A stretch of DNA of 64,000 nt from Shewanella surugensis (GTDB lineage: Bacteria; Pseudomonadota; Gammaproteobacteria; Enterobacterales; Shewanellaceae), in contig NZ_JAKIKS010000008.1 of assembly GCF_023284005.1 (NCBI RefSeq), positions 1 to 64,000 on the forward strand. The letters are read 5' to 3'. How positions within the stretch are numbered: the first letter of the stretch is position 1; the number at the start of each line of letters is the position of its first letter. A model generated the notes under the pieces. It was not told the origin of the DNA. It made no database searches and was given only the letters and a program-made list of their open reading frames with translations. This document shows, piece after piece, positions 24,138 through 33,362 of this stretch. The translations under genes and the position numbers were made by a program.

Positions 24138-24781
24138 TAATATGACGCGGTGAGTATTTTACGTATTTTTTTGGCTTTCTTTTTACCAATGCCTTCAACC
24201 TGTATTAATTCATTTTCAGACGCTGTCATCACTGCTTCAACGGTTAAAAAGTGGCATAACAGCCGCTTGGCCAGTTTAGGCCCGACCTGTGGCAAGCTTT
24301 GTAATATAAATAGTTGGCGGTTTTTTTGGCGCTTAGGCTTACGTCCCGTGAGTTTCAAGTCACTTGTATGATGATTTAATTGCTTAGCGCAGTAATAGAG
24401 CAGTTTGGCGGTTTCGGTTTGCGATTGACTGCGTATCACGGGAATATGAAAGTGAATGCTAATAGCGCACAGTGCACCGATGAGCGCTTCTCTATGGATC
24501 TTGTATTCGATTATGTCTTGGCTTTTCCCTTCAATTAATAGGGCAACGTTGAAGTCACTCTCTGCTAAACGAGCGATTTGTGAAAACAGCCTACCATCAC
24601 ATAAAGACAGCACTAAGTCGGGCAGTGTCTTGCGTTCAATCAGCCACTCATTGATTTGGTAATCACCTAAAGTCAGTCGTTTCTTAATGAGGCTGAGATC
24701 GTCATGCTTGGAAAGCTGAACGATAATACTCTCGGCGTGTTCTCTGTCGTCATAAAAAAGTGATATAACTGGCGTTTGCAA
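24134..24781 (-). CDS. ERCC4 (XPF/Mus81-type) nuclease domain protein with helix-hairpin-helix
   Basis: The 215-residue protein has an N-terminal ERCC4 nuclease domain: YDDRE (10-14), LTLGDYQINEWLIERK (36-51, with the catalytic ERK triad at 49-51) and LVLSLCDGRLFSQIARL. A C-terminal double helix-hairpin-helix follows (LPQVGPKLAKRLLCHF and IQVEGIGKKKAKKIRKI). This is the minimal layout of archaeal XPF-like and Mus81-like structure-specific endonucleases, which cut branched DNA; bacterial examples are uncommon. All nuclease motif residues are present. It is convergent with hipA and has no operon partner. Confidence 0.8.
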   Translation of the reverse strand: MQTPVISLFYDDREHAESIIVQLSKHDDLSLIKKRLTLGDYQINEWLIERKTLPDLVLSLCDGRLFSQIARLAESDFNVALLIEGKSQDIIEYKIHREALIGALCAISIHFHIPVIRSQSQTETAKLLYYCAKQLNHHTSDLKLTGRKPKRQKNRQLFILQSLPQVGPKLAKRLLCHFLTVEAVMTASENELIQVEGIGKKKAKKIRKILTASYY

Positions 24782-24871
24782 TGGGGGAGTCGCTCATGCG
24801 TTTTGGATGAGTTTATTGAGTATAGCGGGATTTAAGCTCAAGCTTAGAACCGACATTTTTTAGTGGGCTTA

Positions 24872-25066
24872 ATGAGGGAAGATAAATATTACTCGTCGCA
24901 CGATCTGCTCGAGATGCTTATAGGATCACGTTTTATCGCGCGTTTTTTACAGTTTTGGGGTATTGTCACGGTTGATCCGAGAAGGTATATTGATGGAAAG
25001 CGAGTGCCTAGAGAGGCAAAGATACAGCCGCTATTATCACAAACCTTTGAATTTTTTAATGTATAA
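24872..25066 (+). CDS. Small hypothetical protein
   Basis: About 64 residues from the ATG at 24872 (MREDKYYSSHDLLEMLIGSR, then FIARFLQFWGIVTVDPRRY). Basic, with a hydrophobic middle but no clear membrane helix. The residue mix looks like real protein; no ribosome binding site stands out, and an in-frame GTG lies at 24863. No family recognised. It lies between the nuclease gene and yicC, at the right edge of the accessory island. Confidence 0.45.
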   Translation: MREDKYYSSHDLLEMLIGSRFIARFLQFWGIVTVDPRRYIDGKRVPREAKIQPLLSQTFEFFNV

Positions 25067-25109
25067 ACAATTATTAATCGTCGCGCTTAAAAAATAGCTA
25101 ATAGTCATC

Positions 25110-25140
25110 GAAAGCCACTGATGTGTTGTCAGTGGCTTTC
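25110..25140 (-). terminator. Hairpin between the small gene and yicC
   Basis: GAAAGCCACTG (25110-25120) and CAGTGGCTTTC (25130-25140) form a perfect 11-bp stem with a nine-base loop. It is placed to end the leftward yicC transcript and the rightward small gene. A long T-tract is lacking on both sides. Confidence 0.6.
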
Positions 25141-25172
25141 AATGACTTTAACCCTCTACTAGGTAACGGCGG

Positions 25173-26036
25173 CTATTCTACATTTTGTATTTGCTCACGC
25201 ATTTGCTCGATTAGCACTTTTAGCTCTACGGCAGCGGCAGTGATCTCGGTGCTGATAGACTTAGAGGCGAGGGTGTTGGACTCGCGGTTAAATTCTTGCA
25301 TCATAAAGTCGAGGCGACGACCTTGTGGGCCACCTTTTTCGAGAATGCGACGGGTTTCAACAATATGCGCATCGAGCCTGTCCATCTCTTCGGCCACATC
25401 CATTTTTTGCGCTAAAATGACCATTTCTTGTTCCATACGCGCAGGATCCAGCTCGCCGCTGATCTCATCTAAGCGATGGGTCAGCTTTTCACGCTGCCAT
25501 TCGATGACTTTTGGCATATGTTCACGCACGATGGCCACTTGCTCAACAATGGCATCGAGGCGAGTGGTGAGCATGGTTGTAATGGCGTCACCTTCACGGC
25601 CACGGGCTTCAATAAATTGGCTGATAGCGTCATCGAAAACACTGAGTAATTCTTTACCTACCGCGTCCATGTCTTGCTCTGAACTTGACATCACGCCAGG
25701 CCATTTCAGTACATCGACTAAGTTGAGTTTACCGTGTTTTGCTTCTTTTTTTAGCCAGTTAGCGGCGGTAACTAACTGTTTGGCGAGGGCTTCATTAAGC
25801 TGTAATTCACTGCTGTCAGTATCATTAAGATCATAACGAAGATTGACCTCGATTTTACCGCGATTGAGGCGTTTACGTAGACGCTCTCTTAATAGGGGTT
25901 CTAAGCTGCGAAAATGCTCAGGTAGGCGTAAGTATGTTTCTAAATAGCGCTGATTGACTGAACGTATTTCCCATGAGGCGCTGCCCCAATCTGCTTTATG
26001 CTCAATGCGTGCGTAGGCTGTCATACTTTGGATCAT
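25173..26036 (-). CDS. yicC: YicC-family endoribonuclease
   Basis: The 287-residue protein begins MIQSMTAYARIEHKADWGSA and ends FNRESNTLASKSIS, EITAAAVELKVLIEQMREQI, both diagnostic for YicC (YicC_N and DUF1732). Family members are endoribonucleases involved in sRNA decay and stationary-phase fitness. Length is normal. The conserved C-terminal ELKV.IEQ.REQ.QN.E is complete. In many gammaproteobacteria it lies next to rph, here divergent from it and separated by a MITE-like insertion. Confidence 0.93.
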   Translation of the reverse strand: MIQSMTAYARIEHKADWGSASWEIRSVNQRYLETYLRLPEHFRSLEPLLRERLRKRLNRGKIEVNLRYDLNDTDSSELQLNEALAKQLVTAANWLKKEAKHGKLNLVDVLKWPGVMSSSEQDMDAVGKELLSVFDDAISQFIEARGREGDAITTMLTTRLDAIVEQVAIVREHMPKVIEWQREKLTHRLDEISGELDPARMEQEMVILAQKMDVAEEMDRLDAHIVETRRILEKGGPQGRRLDFMMQEFNRESNTLASKSISTEITAAAVELKVLIEQMREQIQNVE

Positions 26037-26146
26037 GCGTATTTCCCAGTATTAATAAGTGCGTCTAAATGATAAGGAATTATAACCAGCTGAGTGGTTG
26101 CGTCAAAAGCTTTTCGGTTTTTCGAGACTCAACACCACTATTGACT

Positions 26147-26472
26147 AGGGGCTGTTGCTCTTTCGTGGTTAAATTATGTCCGAATTAAGCGTGTTTTAAT
26201 CACGGCGTAGTGAGTGCTGCCTAGTCTTTTAAGCCCTTTTACTTTAATAAAGAGGGCTACAACAAAGAGTAAACACGTTTAAACGGATCTTACGGACAGT
26301 GTTTGTGGCGCCTTTTTACAGCGTTATCGCTTAGTTATGTACGACCCCACGGACGGGGAAGGTAGAGCGATGTTTGAACCAAAGCCGAGAATAACTACAC
26401 AGCATAAGCTCTGTCTTGTATAAAGACCCCACAAACGGCTGCAGAAATCATCACCAAAGATTAACAGCCCCT
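26147..26472. mobile_element. MITE-like element with terminal inverted repeats
   Basis: The 326-base segment begins AGGGGCTGTT and ends AACAGCCCCT. The end match goes on with mismatches (TCTTT, GTG and further) for roughly 28 bases. It has no open frame of note and lies in an otherwise short yicC-rph intergenic region. The size, paired ends and lack of coding capacity fit a non-autonomous transposable element. No certain target duplication was found. The parent insertion sequence is not identified. Confidence 0.6.
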
Positions 26473-26577
26473 GAGGGATAACAGCTGTTTTTTTCTGTTT
26501 TTTACTATGGCTTACTGGCGCGCATCTCCTTATACTAGGCTCCCATTGTTTATAGCTTTAAATACAGGAATCCCCCT

Positions 26578-27291
26578 ATGCGCCCAAGCGATAGAACGCC
26601 CGCTCAATCTCGTCCAGTCACCATTACTCGTCAATTTACTGCTCATGCTGAAGGGTCGGTGTTGGTGGAATTTGGTGAGACAAAAGTATTGTGCACCGCG
26701 AGTTTTGAAGAAGGGGTACCGCGTTTCCTTAAGGGGCAAGGGCAAGGTTGGGTAACGGCTGAATATGGTATGTTACCCCGTTCAACCCACAGTCGTATGA
26801 ATCGTGAAGCGGCGCGCGGTAAGCAATCGGGCCGTACTCAAGAAATTCAGCGTTTAATCGGGCGCTCATTACGTGCTGCGGTTGATATGAAGTTATTGGG
26901 CGAAAATACCATCGTTATCGATTGTGATGTGATCCAAGCCGATGGTGGTACGCGTACTGCGGCAATCACGGGCGCGTGTGTGGCGTTAGTGGATGCACTG
27001 AATTGGGCGCGTGGTAAAGGCATTTTAAAAACCAATCCGCTTAAGTTCTTGATTGCCGCGGTGAGTGTGGGGATCTATAAAGGTGAGCCCATTTGCGATT
27101 TAGAGTACATCGAAGATAGTGCCGCTGAAACCGACATGAACGTAGTCATGACTGAAACGGGCAAGATGATTGAAATACAAGGCACTGCCGAAGGTGAGCC
27201 CTTTAGCCATGAAGAGCTATTAAGCTTATTGGAGCTGGCTAAACATGGTATTCGAGAAATTATCGATGTCCAAAAAGCGGCATTGAGTTAA
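26578..27291 (+). CDS. rph: Ribonuclease PH
   Basis: The 237-residue phosphorolytic 3'-5' exoribonuclease trims tRNA 3' ends. The start [20 protein letters not shown] and the motifs [56 protein letters not shown] and [19 protein letters not shown] are typical. No frameshift is seen near the C-terminus, unlike E. coli K-12. Upstream lies the MITE-like element, which may have changed its promoter. A terminator follows before pyrE. Confidence 0.96.
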   Translation: MRPSDRTPAQSRPVTITRQFTAHAEGSVLVEFGETKVLCTASFEEGVPRFLKGQGQGWVTAEYGMLPRSTHSRMNREAARGKQSGRTQEIQRLIGRSLRAAVDMKLLGENTIVIDCDVIQADGGTRTAAITGACVALVDALNWARGKGILKTNPLKFLIAAVSVGIYKGEPICDLEYIEDSAAETDMNVVMTETGKMIEIQGTAEGEPFSHEELLSLLELAKHGIREIIDVQKAALS

Positions 27292-27315
27292 GCGAATTGA
27301 CGATTGAATAAATTG

Positions 27316-27340
27316 AAAGGATCCTAAAGGGTCCTTTTTT
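27316..27340 (+). terminator. Rho-independent terminator of rph
   Basis: AAAGGATCC pairs with GGGTCCTTT across a TAAA loop (one G-T pair) and is followed by a T-run. It stands about 25 bases after the rph stop, so pyrE is probably transcribed mainly from its own promoter. Confidence 0.8.
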
Positions 27341-27391
27341 ATGGGTGTGTGAAGCCGTTTATGCGGGTATCACCGATATGAGGAGAGAAAA

Positions 27392-28039
27392 GTGAAAGCT
27401 TACCAACGTGAGTTTATTGAGTTTGCCTTAGAGCGTCAGGTGTTAAAGTTTGGCGAATTTACGTTAAAGTCTGGTCGCGTGAGTCCTTATTTTTTCAATG
27501 CGGGTTTATTCAATACGGGGCGAGATTTAGCCCGTTTAGGGCGTTTTTATGCCTCCGCCTTGGTGGACTCGGGCATTGAATATGATTTGCTGTTTGGCCC
27601 CGCTTACAAAGGTATTCCGATTGCAACGACTACCGCAGTGGCGCTGTGCGATCATCATGACATCGATAAACCTTATTGCTTTAACCGTAAAGAAAAGAAA
27701 GATCACGGTGAAGGCGGCAGTTTAGTGGGCAGTGAGCTGAAAGGTCGGGTGATGCTGGTGGATGATGTGATCACAGCAGGCACGGCTATTCGAGAATCAA
27801 TGGAAATAATCCAAGCCCATAATGCTCAGCTCGCAGGGGTGTTGATTGCATTGGATCGTCAAGAGAAGGGCACCGGAGAACTGTCAGCCATCCAAGAAGT
27901 CGAGCGTGATTTTGGCTGCGATATCGTCTCTATTATTAAGTTGGGTGACTTAATTCATTATTTGTCTAGCCAAAGTGGTATGGAAGTACAGCTGGCGTCA
28001 GTGAGCCGCTATCGCGATCAATATGGCATTGAAGCATAA
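27392..28039 (+). CDS. pyrE: Orotate phosphoribosyltransferase
   Basis: The 215-residue protein converts orotate and PRPP into OMP in pyrimidine synthesis. It shows [51 protein letters not shown] and the PRPP-binding [17 protein letters not shown]. The start is GTG at 27392, six bases after AGGAG (27381-27385). Length and motifs are normal. No rph-linked attenuator of the E. coli kind was recognised, but a terminator separates rph from pyrE. Confidence 0.96.
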   Translation: MKAYQREFIEFALERQVLKFGEFTLKSGRVSPYFFNAGLFNTGRDLARLGRFYASALVDSGIEYDLLFGPAYKGIPIATTTAVALCDHHDIDKPYCFNRKEKKDHGEGGSLVGSELKGRVMLVDDVITAGTAIRESMEIIQAHNAQLAGVLIALDRQEKGTGELSAIQEVERDFGCDIVSIIKLGDLIHYLSSQSGMEVQLASVSRYRDQYGIEA

Positions 28040-28066
28040 ACGGTTAATTGAAATGCGTAGAGGCTT

Positions 28067-28096
28067 AAAAAGCCGTGTTCTGAATACGGCTTTTTT
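28067..28096 (+). terminator. Rho-independent terminator between pyrE and folE
   Basis: AAAAAGCCGT (28067-28076) pairs with ACGGCTTTTT (28086-28095). A-tract and T-tract flank the stem, so it can end both the rightward pyrE and the leftward folE transcripts. Confidence 0.85.
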
Positions 28097-28140
28097 GTTT
28101 TCTATGACCGACGAGTGTCGTTTTTTACTGGTGAAACTAT

Positions 28141-28800
28141 TTATTGATGAAGGAATTCGGCGCGGGTGGCAGGATTTGATTTAAAAATCCCACCTAATGC
28201 CGTGGTCGTTGTCGAGCTGGTGGAGTCCATAATACCCCGTGACTTGACGCAATAATGTACCGCATCCATTTTGACCGCCACATCTTGGGTATCCAATAGG
28301 GTTTGCAGTGCGACGAGTACCTGCTGAGTTAATCGTTCTTGCACTTGGGGTCGTTGCGCAAAAAAGCGCACAATGCGATTGATTTTTGATAAGCCGATGA
28401 TATTGGTTCGGGGTAAATAGGCCACGGTGGCAAGGCCGTCTATGGTGACTAAGTGATGTTCACAGGTACTGGTCATGCTGATGTCTTTCACTTTCACCAT
28501 TTCATCGAAGCCCATTTTGTTCTCGATGACGGTGATTTTAGGAAAGTTGGCATAGTCTAAACCAGAAAAAATCTCATCGACGTACATTTTGGCAATACGT
28601 CTTGGCGTATCGCATAAGCTATCGTCAGATAAATCTAATGACATTAACGTGAGAATGCCGTGCATATGGGCTTCAATTTGTTGTTTGCGCTCTTCCTTTG
28701 AAAGCTCGCAAGGTAACATGGGGGTTTCTAACCCTCGTTCAATGAGCGCTGCTTGTACTTGCTGCGCAGATCCACTCAATGCTTGGTTTGTTAATGTCAT
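28141..28800 (-). CDS. folE: GTP cyclohydrolase I
   Basis: The 219-residue enzyme makes dihydroneopterin triphosphate for folate synthesis. Zinc and active-site residues lie in [15 protein letters not shown] and in [14 protein letters not shown] (Cys-His-His and Cys). It also shows [40 protein letters not shown] and RLTQQV. The ATG at 28800 follows GGAGG closely; an in-frame GTG four codons upstream lies before that site and is rejected. Length is normal for the FolE1 family. Confidence 0.95.
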   Translation of the reverse strand: MTLTNQALSGSAQQVQAALIERGLETPMLPCELSKEERKQQIEAHMHGILTLMSLDLSDDSLCDTPRRIAKMYVDEIFSGLDYANFPKITVIENKMGFDEMVKVKDISMTSTCEHHLVTIDGLATVAYLPRTNIIGLSKINRIVRFFAQRPQVQERLTQQVLVALQTLLDTQDVAVKMDAVHYCVKSRGIMDSTSSTTTTALGGIFKSNPATRAEFLHQ

Positions 28801-29039
28801 TGTTTCCTCCACTACATTTAGGTAGCGGTACTTTAGTCACGGTTACTGTCTTACTGCGGACAATATGTCGGCATCATCTGGTTAAACGTAAACGGGTAAA
28901 ATAGTATTCTGCTTGGCAGATATACCCACTTTAACGCTTTAATATAGCGCTCTGGTACGAATAGCTAGCAGCAGGATACCCTGATTTTAACTAGATTTAT
29001 ACTCAAATTTATTCATCGCTGAGATGAAAAAGGTGATCT

Positions 29040-29073
29040 ATACCCGTGATGCATCTTGAAGCATCACGGGTAT
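29040..29073 (-). terminator. Strong hairpin after the S9 peptidase cluster
   Basis: ATACCCGTGATGC (29040-29052) and GCATCACGGGTAT (29061-29073) form a perfect 13-bp stem with an eight-base loop. It starts five bases after the stop of the last S9 gene on the minus strand and is followed there, some bases on, by a short T-run. Confidence 0.7.
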
Positions 29074-29078
29074 ACCGC

Positions 29079-31010
29079 TTAAAGCTTTAGGTTTGTTTTC
29101 AAAAAACTGAGCATTTTTCGATAGGCCTGTGCTTGGTGCTCATCTTTGTAAAAGCCATGACCTTCATCATCGAGGAGCAGTGACTCATAAGGATAGTGCT
29201 GTTTTTTCAATGCAGCTTCTAAGGCCTCAAATTGTTCAATCGGCGCGCGAGTATCTTCTTCACCATGGATTAATAATAATTTGGCTTTTAGTTTACTCAC
29301 ATGATGTGTGGGTGACATGGCCTTAAGTTGATTCATATCATTTCCTAGAGCCGCTTTAAGATAGGCTTGGCCTGCATATTTATCCGATATACTGCCTTCA
29401 TCAAACATCATGGCAAGATCGTAAATACCATGCATGCCGATGGCGCACTGAAATAAATCCGGTTCGATGATTGAGCTTTGTAATGCACTATAACCACCAA
29501 AGCTGCCCCCGACGATGCAAATACGGTTTTTGTCCACTATGCCCTGAGTAATTAAATCTTTGGTGCCATCGATGATGTCATATTGAATGTCCGTGCCCCA
29601 TTTTTGATAACCCAGCTCTTCAAAGGCTTGGCCATAACCGCCAGAACCTCTAAAGTTGACCTGTAATACAGCCATACCTTGGCTGGCTAAAAGCTGGTTT
29701 TGAGGAACAAATCGCCAATAATCACGTAGACCATGTGGGCCCCCGTGAGGGTTGACGACTAGAGGTAAATTTTTTGCATCTATACCATAGGGTAAGGTCA
29801 AATATCCATGGATGGTTTTTCCATCGCGAGCAGTAAAGCTAATGGGTTTGACATCCGCCATTTTGTTGGGATCGAGCCATTTATTACGGGAAAATAGGAG
29901 GGAAAGCTTGGTTTTCTTTGTGTCGAATAGGTAATAATCACCAGGGTTTCTGTTATTAAAGGCGAGAATTAGCAATTTGTCGGCATCACGTGTTTGGCTA
30001 ATTAAGTGAATTTGGTGGCCAACTAAGGAGGTTAATAACAGCTTTAGATGTTTAGCATAGGTATCGTTTTTATCGATAAATTCATATTCAGGATAGCCCT
30101 TTTCATATTCAACAGCATAAAGCTTTTTATTATTGCTATTAATCCAGACATTATTTGGGTCAACAGTACTATCTTGGCTAATTTTTTGCTTTTGGCCTGT
30201 TTTAATATTAAGTAAATAAATACCATGAGTTTGTCCGTTCTTTTGGCCGTAAACATAGACTTCATCTTTATTCTGGCTAAAAGCGATGGGTTTCATGTTC
30301 TGTAAATTAAATTTGAATTTATCGGTGTTAATCCATTCACCCTCTTGGCGATAAAAAAGTGAGGAATTGATATGATCTTTACTGCCACTGACAAAACGTA
30401 GTTGCCCATTATTATCGGTTAAGTAGACAGGATAGGGGATGGGAGACTTTGCTCTTTTACGAAGACTACCATTGTAAATATCAACCCGATACACTACAGA
30501 GGAGTAGCTTCTTTTACCTGAGCCACTGCTCCAAGGGATGACTTCTATTAATGCGTAACGTTTTTCATTCAATAGTGGATCTAAAAGATAGGCTGTCCCT
30601 CTAATAGAAGAACTGTCTTTATATCCAAATATATACTCATCATTCGAACCGTCAGCATTAACTGCGTAGAGTTCGCCATAATATAAAGGTTCGATACTCC
30701 AACCTTTAAGATATTGCTTTTGCACTATTAAACGTTCATTGTTTGCCCATGAATAATCACCGACCTGGGCTTTACCTGGAAAGTTAACCACATGTAATAA
30801 TTTTTTTGTTGTGGAGTCCAAGATGATAAGCAGTCTTTTACCTTCAAAAAGTTGAATCGCACTAATATACTGCCCAGCGGGTGAAATCTGGACTTGAGTA
30901 AATTCACTTGAACGGCTAAATAAGCTTGCTGGATCAGTAGCGCTCATGACTTGAGTGGTTATGCTGAATAACAGTAAGCCGAAAAAAGCGGTTAATTTAA
31001 AGTGAAACAT
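29079..31010 (-). CDS. Prolyl oligopeptidase family S9 peptidase, copy A
   Basis: The 643-residue exported peptidase has a signal peptide (FGLLLFSITTQVMSA), an N-terminal beta-propeller-like region and a C-terminal alpha/beta hydrolase domain. The catalytic triad is visible: Ser503 in GGSFGGYS, Asp586 in HGEEDTRAP and His618 in DDEGHGF. LVVNPHGGPHGLRDYW is the family's oxyanion region. Such enzymes cleave short peptides, often after Pro or Ala, in the periplasm. It is the last of three tandem paralogues, with a strong hairpin after its stop. Its 3' end is almost identical in DNA to that of copy B. Confidence 0.9.
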   Translation of the reverse strand: MFHFKLTAFFGLLLFSITTQVMSATDPASLFSRSSEFTQVQISPAGQYISAIQLFEGKRLLIILDSTTKKLLHVVNFPGKAQVGDYSWANNERLIVQKQYLKGWSIEPLYYGELYAVNADGSNDEYIFGYKDSSSIRGTAYLLDPLLNEKRYALIEVIPWSSGSGKRSYSSVVYRVDIYNGSLRKRAKSPIPYPVYLTDNNGQLRFVSGSKDHINSSLFYRQEGEWINTDKFKFNLQNMKPIAFSQNKDEVYVYGQKNGQTHGIYLLNIKTGQKQKISQDSTVDPNNVWINSNNKKLYAVEYEKGYPEYEFIDKNDTYAKHLKLLLTSLVGHQIHLISQTRDADKLLILAFNNRNPGDYYLFDTKKTKLSLLFSRNKWLDPNKMADVKPISFTARDGKTIHGYLTLPYGIDAKNLPLVVNPHGGPHGLRDYWRFVPQNQLLASQGMAVLQVNFRGSGGYGQAFEELGYQKWGTDIQYDIIDGTKDLITQGIVDKNRICIVGGSFGGYSALQSSIIEPDLFQCAIGMHGIYDLAMMFDEGSISDKYAGQAYLKAALGNDMNQLKAMSPTHHVSKLKAKLLLIHGEEDTRAPIEQFEALEAALKKQHYPYESLLLDDEGHGFYKDEHQAQAYRKMLSFLKTNLKL

Positions 31011-31171
31011 TAGGAGCCTTGATGAAGAATTGGGTTACTTTACAATCGATAATACGTTATTTCACTATTCACACCAAGTGTTGATTTATTGTTATAGATT
31101 TGTTTTTCATGCAAAACATCAATAGGTTAAAATTGATGTTTTGCTTATTGCTAGTGATTAATATTTAAGGG

Positions 31172-33166
31172 TTACAGTTTCAGGTTTTCTTTCAAAAAAC
31201 TGAGCATTTTTCGATAGGCCTGTGCTTGGTGCTCATCTTTGTAAAAGCCATGACCTTCATCATCGAGGAGCAGCGAATCAAACGGATATTTCCGCTTGTT
31301 TAGGGCAGACTCTAGTGCTTCAAACTGCTCAATTGGGGCACGTTCATCTTTGCCACCATGAATAAGCAGCAACTTGGCCTTGAGTTTATCCACGTGCTGG
31401 GCGGGTGACATGGCTTGTAGTTGAGCCGGATCATCACCTAGCACGGTGCTCAGGTAGGCTTGGCCACTCTTGCTATCGGAGATATCACCTTCTTCGAACA
31501 TCTCGGCGAGATCGTATACGCCGAACATACCGATGGCGCACTGAAATAAATCAGGTTCGATGATTGAGCTTTGCAACGCGGAATAACCGCCAAAGCTACT
31601 GCCCGCTATACAGATACGGTTTTTATCGACGATACCTTGCGCAATGAGATCTTTAGTACCATCGATGATGTCATATTGAATGTCGGTGCCCCATTTTTGG
31701 TAGCCTAGCGCTTCAAACGCTTGGCCATACCCCCCAGAGCCCCTAAAGTTGACTTGCAATACCGCCATGCCTTGGCTAGCGAAAAGTTGATTTTGAACAT
31801 CAAACTCCCAGCCGTCTCTTACTCCATAAGGGCCGCCGTGAGGGTTAACCACCAGCGGTAAGTCTTTAGCTTGTTGTCCTTTAGGTAGAGTGAGATAACC
31901 ATGAATGATTTGACCGTCTCTGGCGCTAAATTGGACGGGTTTCACTGTTGCCATCTTCTTGGGTTCTATCCATGATTTTTCGCTGAACAAATAGCGCAAT
32001 TTCACGGCTTGGGTATCAAATAGATAATATTGACCGGGGCTGGTGTCGTTAAAGGTTTTGACAATGACTTTATCCGCTGTTTTGGTACTGCTTACAAGGC
32101 GCACTTGCAAGCCTGTAAAACTGTTCAGTAACTGTTTAGTGTAAAGAGCAAAGGGATCGTTTTTATTGATAAAGGCATAACTCGGATAACCATTTTCAAA
32201 CTCAATCGCATAGAGTTCCTTTGTTAAGGGATTTATCCATGCATGGCTGTAGTCGACATCCGGATTTTGAATGATTTTTTTATGCGCCCCCGTGGTGGTA
32301 TTGACGCGATAAATACCGAGTGGTTGGCCTTGGTTTTCCCCTGAGACATAAAGTTGGTTTTGCTCTTTTCCAAAAGCAATCAGGTTCATGTTATCGAGCT
32401 TAAAGCCCAGTTTATTCACGTTCACCCAAGCATCATTTTTTCGGTAAAACAAAGAGGAAGACAGATGATCTTGGCTGCCACTGACAAAGCGTAATTGACC
32501 TTGGTGATCGGTCATAAACTGCGAGTTTTCAATGGGTGCGCGAGTGACTTTTGTCCGTGTTCCTTTGTCGATATTGACTTTATAAACGGTCTTAGCGAGT
32601 TCGGTGTTGAGTGTGCGACTGTTTTTGTTATCCCAAGGGATAGCCGATACCAGTAAGTGCTTATCATCATTAATTAATGGGTCGAGAATATAGCCTGTAG
32701 CGCGTATTGCCTGATTTTGTTTGGCATGTGAGCTGAGCAACATACTTTTACGTTTATAGCCAAAAATATATTTGGGTTTACTGCCATCGGCGTTAATCGC
32801 ATACAATTCGCCATAGTAAATGGGGTGACTTTGCCAACCGACAATGTATTCTTTTTCCATGACGAGGCGTTGATCATTGGCCCAGATATAATCACCGACT
32901 TGGGCATTGCTGGAAAAACGAACTAAGTGAAGTAATTCAAGTGTGGTCGCGTTGAGCAGCAGCAGTGCAGTTTTGCCTTCTTTATGGGTGATGGCGCTAA
33001 TATAGTCGCCGTTTGGGGAGATTTTTACCTGACTAAATTGGCTCGAACGGCTAAACAGTGTGGCAAGTTCATTAGGCGTTTGGCTGGCCGTTTGCGCCAA
33101 AGACAAGGTGCTGAACAGCAACAATAAAGATGAAAAAAGTAAACGGCATAAGCGTGAAGCGGACAT
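31172..33166 (-). CDS. Prolyl oligopeptidase family S9 peptidase, copy B
   Basis: The 664-residue paralogue starts at the ATG at 33166 (MSASRLCRLLFSSLLLLF, a signal peptide), five bases after AGGAA; the open frame goes 38 codons further but that part is not protein-like. The hydrolase domain is intact: AGSSFGGYS (first Gly of copy A replaced by Ala and Ser), HGGKDERAP and DDEGHGF supply Ser, Asp and His. It differs from the others by longer loops such as YKRKSMLLSSHAKQNQAIRA. It is separated from copy C by about 196 bases and from copy A by 161. Confidence 0.9.
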   Translation of the reverse strand: MSASRLCRLLFSSLLLLFSTLSLAQTASQTPNELATLFSRSSQFSQVKISPNGDYISAITHKEGKTALLLLNATTLELLHLVRFSSNAQVGDYIWANDQRLVMEKEYIVGWQSHPIYYGELYAINADGSKPKYIFGYKRKSMLLSSHAKQNQAIRATGYILDPLINDDKHLLVSAIPWDNKNSRTLNTELAKTVYKVNIDKGTRTKVTRAPIENSQFMTDHQGQLRFVSGSQDHLSSSLFYRKNDAWVNVNKLGFKLDNMNLIAFGKEQNQLYVSGENQGQPLGIYRVNTTTGAHKKIIQNPDVDYSHAWINPLTKELYAIEFENGYPSYAFINKNDPFALYTKQLLNSFTGLQVRLVSSTKTADKVIVKTFNDTSPGQYYLFDTQAVKLRYLFSEKSWIEPKKMATVKPVQFSARDGQIIHGYLTLPKGQQAKDLPLVVNPHGGPYGVRDGWEFDVQNQLFASQGMAVLQVNFRGSGGYGQAFEALGYQKWGTDIQYDIIDGTKDLIAQGIVDKNRICIAGSSFGGYSALQSSIIEPDLFQCAIGMFGVYDLAEMFEEGDISDSKSGQAYLSTVLGDDPAQLQAMSPAQHVDKLKAKLLLIHGGKDERAPIEQFEALESALNKRKYPFDSLLLDDEGHGFYKDEHQAQAYRKMLSFLKENLKL

Positions 33167-33362
33167 GGATTTTCCTGCGTTTGAGTGTTGAGCATGTAAA
33201 AAGAGAGGCACTATTGATTTATGTTGAGCGAGTTGAGTAACGTTTATGCTCAAATTAAAAAAGGGGGGATATTGGCCCACATAAGCTAAAAAAGCAAATA
33301 TGTGAGCCGATGACTCAGTAGTGCCTGATGGAAAGTTAAGGATAAACCATCACTTATTAGCG

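Noticed and set aside
26507..26755. Gene overlapping the rph start
   Set aside because: Out-of-frame shadow of rph, which has full family similarity.
33167..33280. Longer N-terminus for S9 peptidase copy B
   Set aside because: The extra 38 codons precede a clear signal peptide with its own ribosome binding site at 33166.
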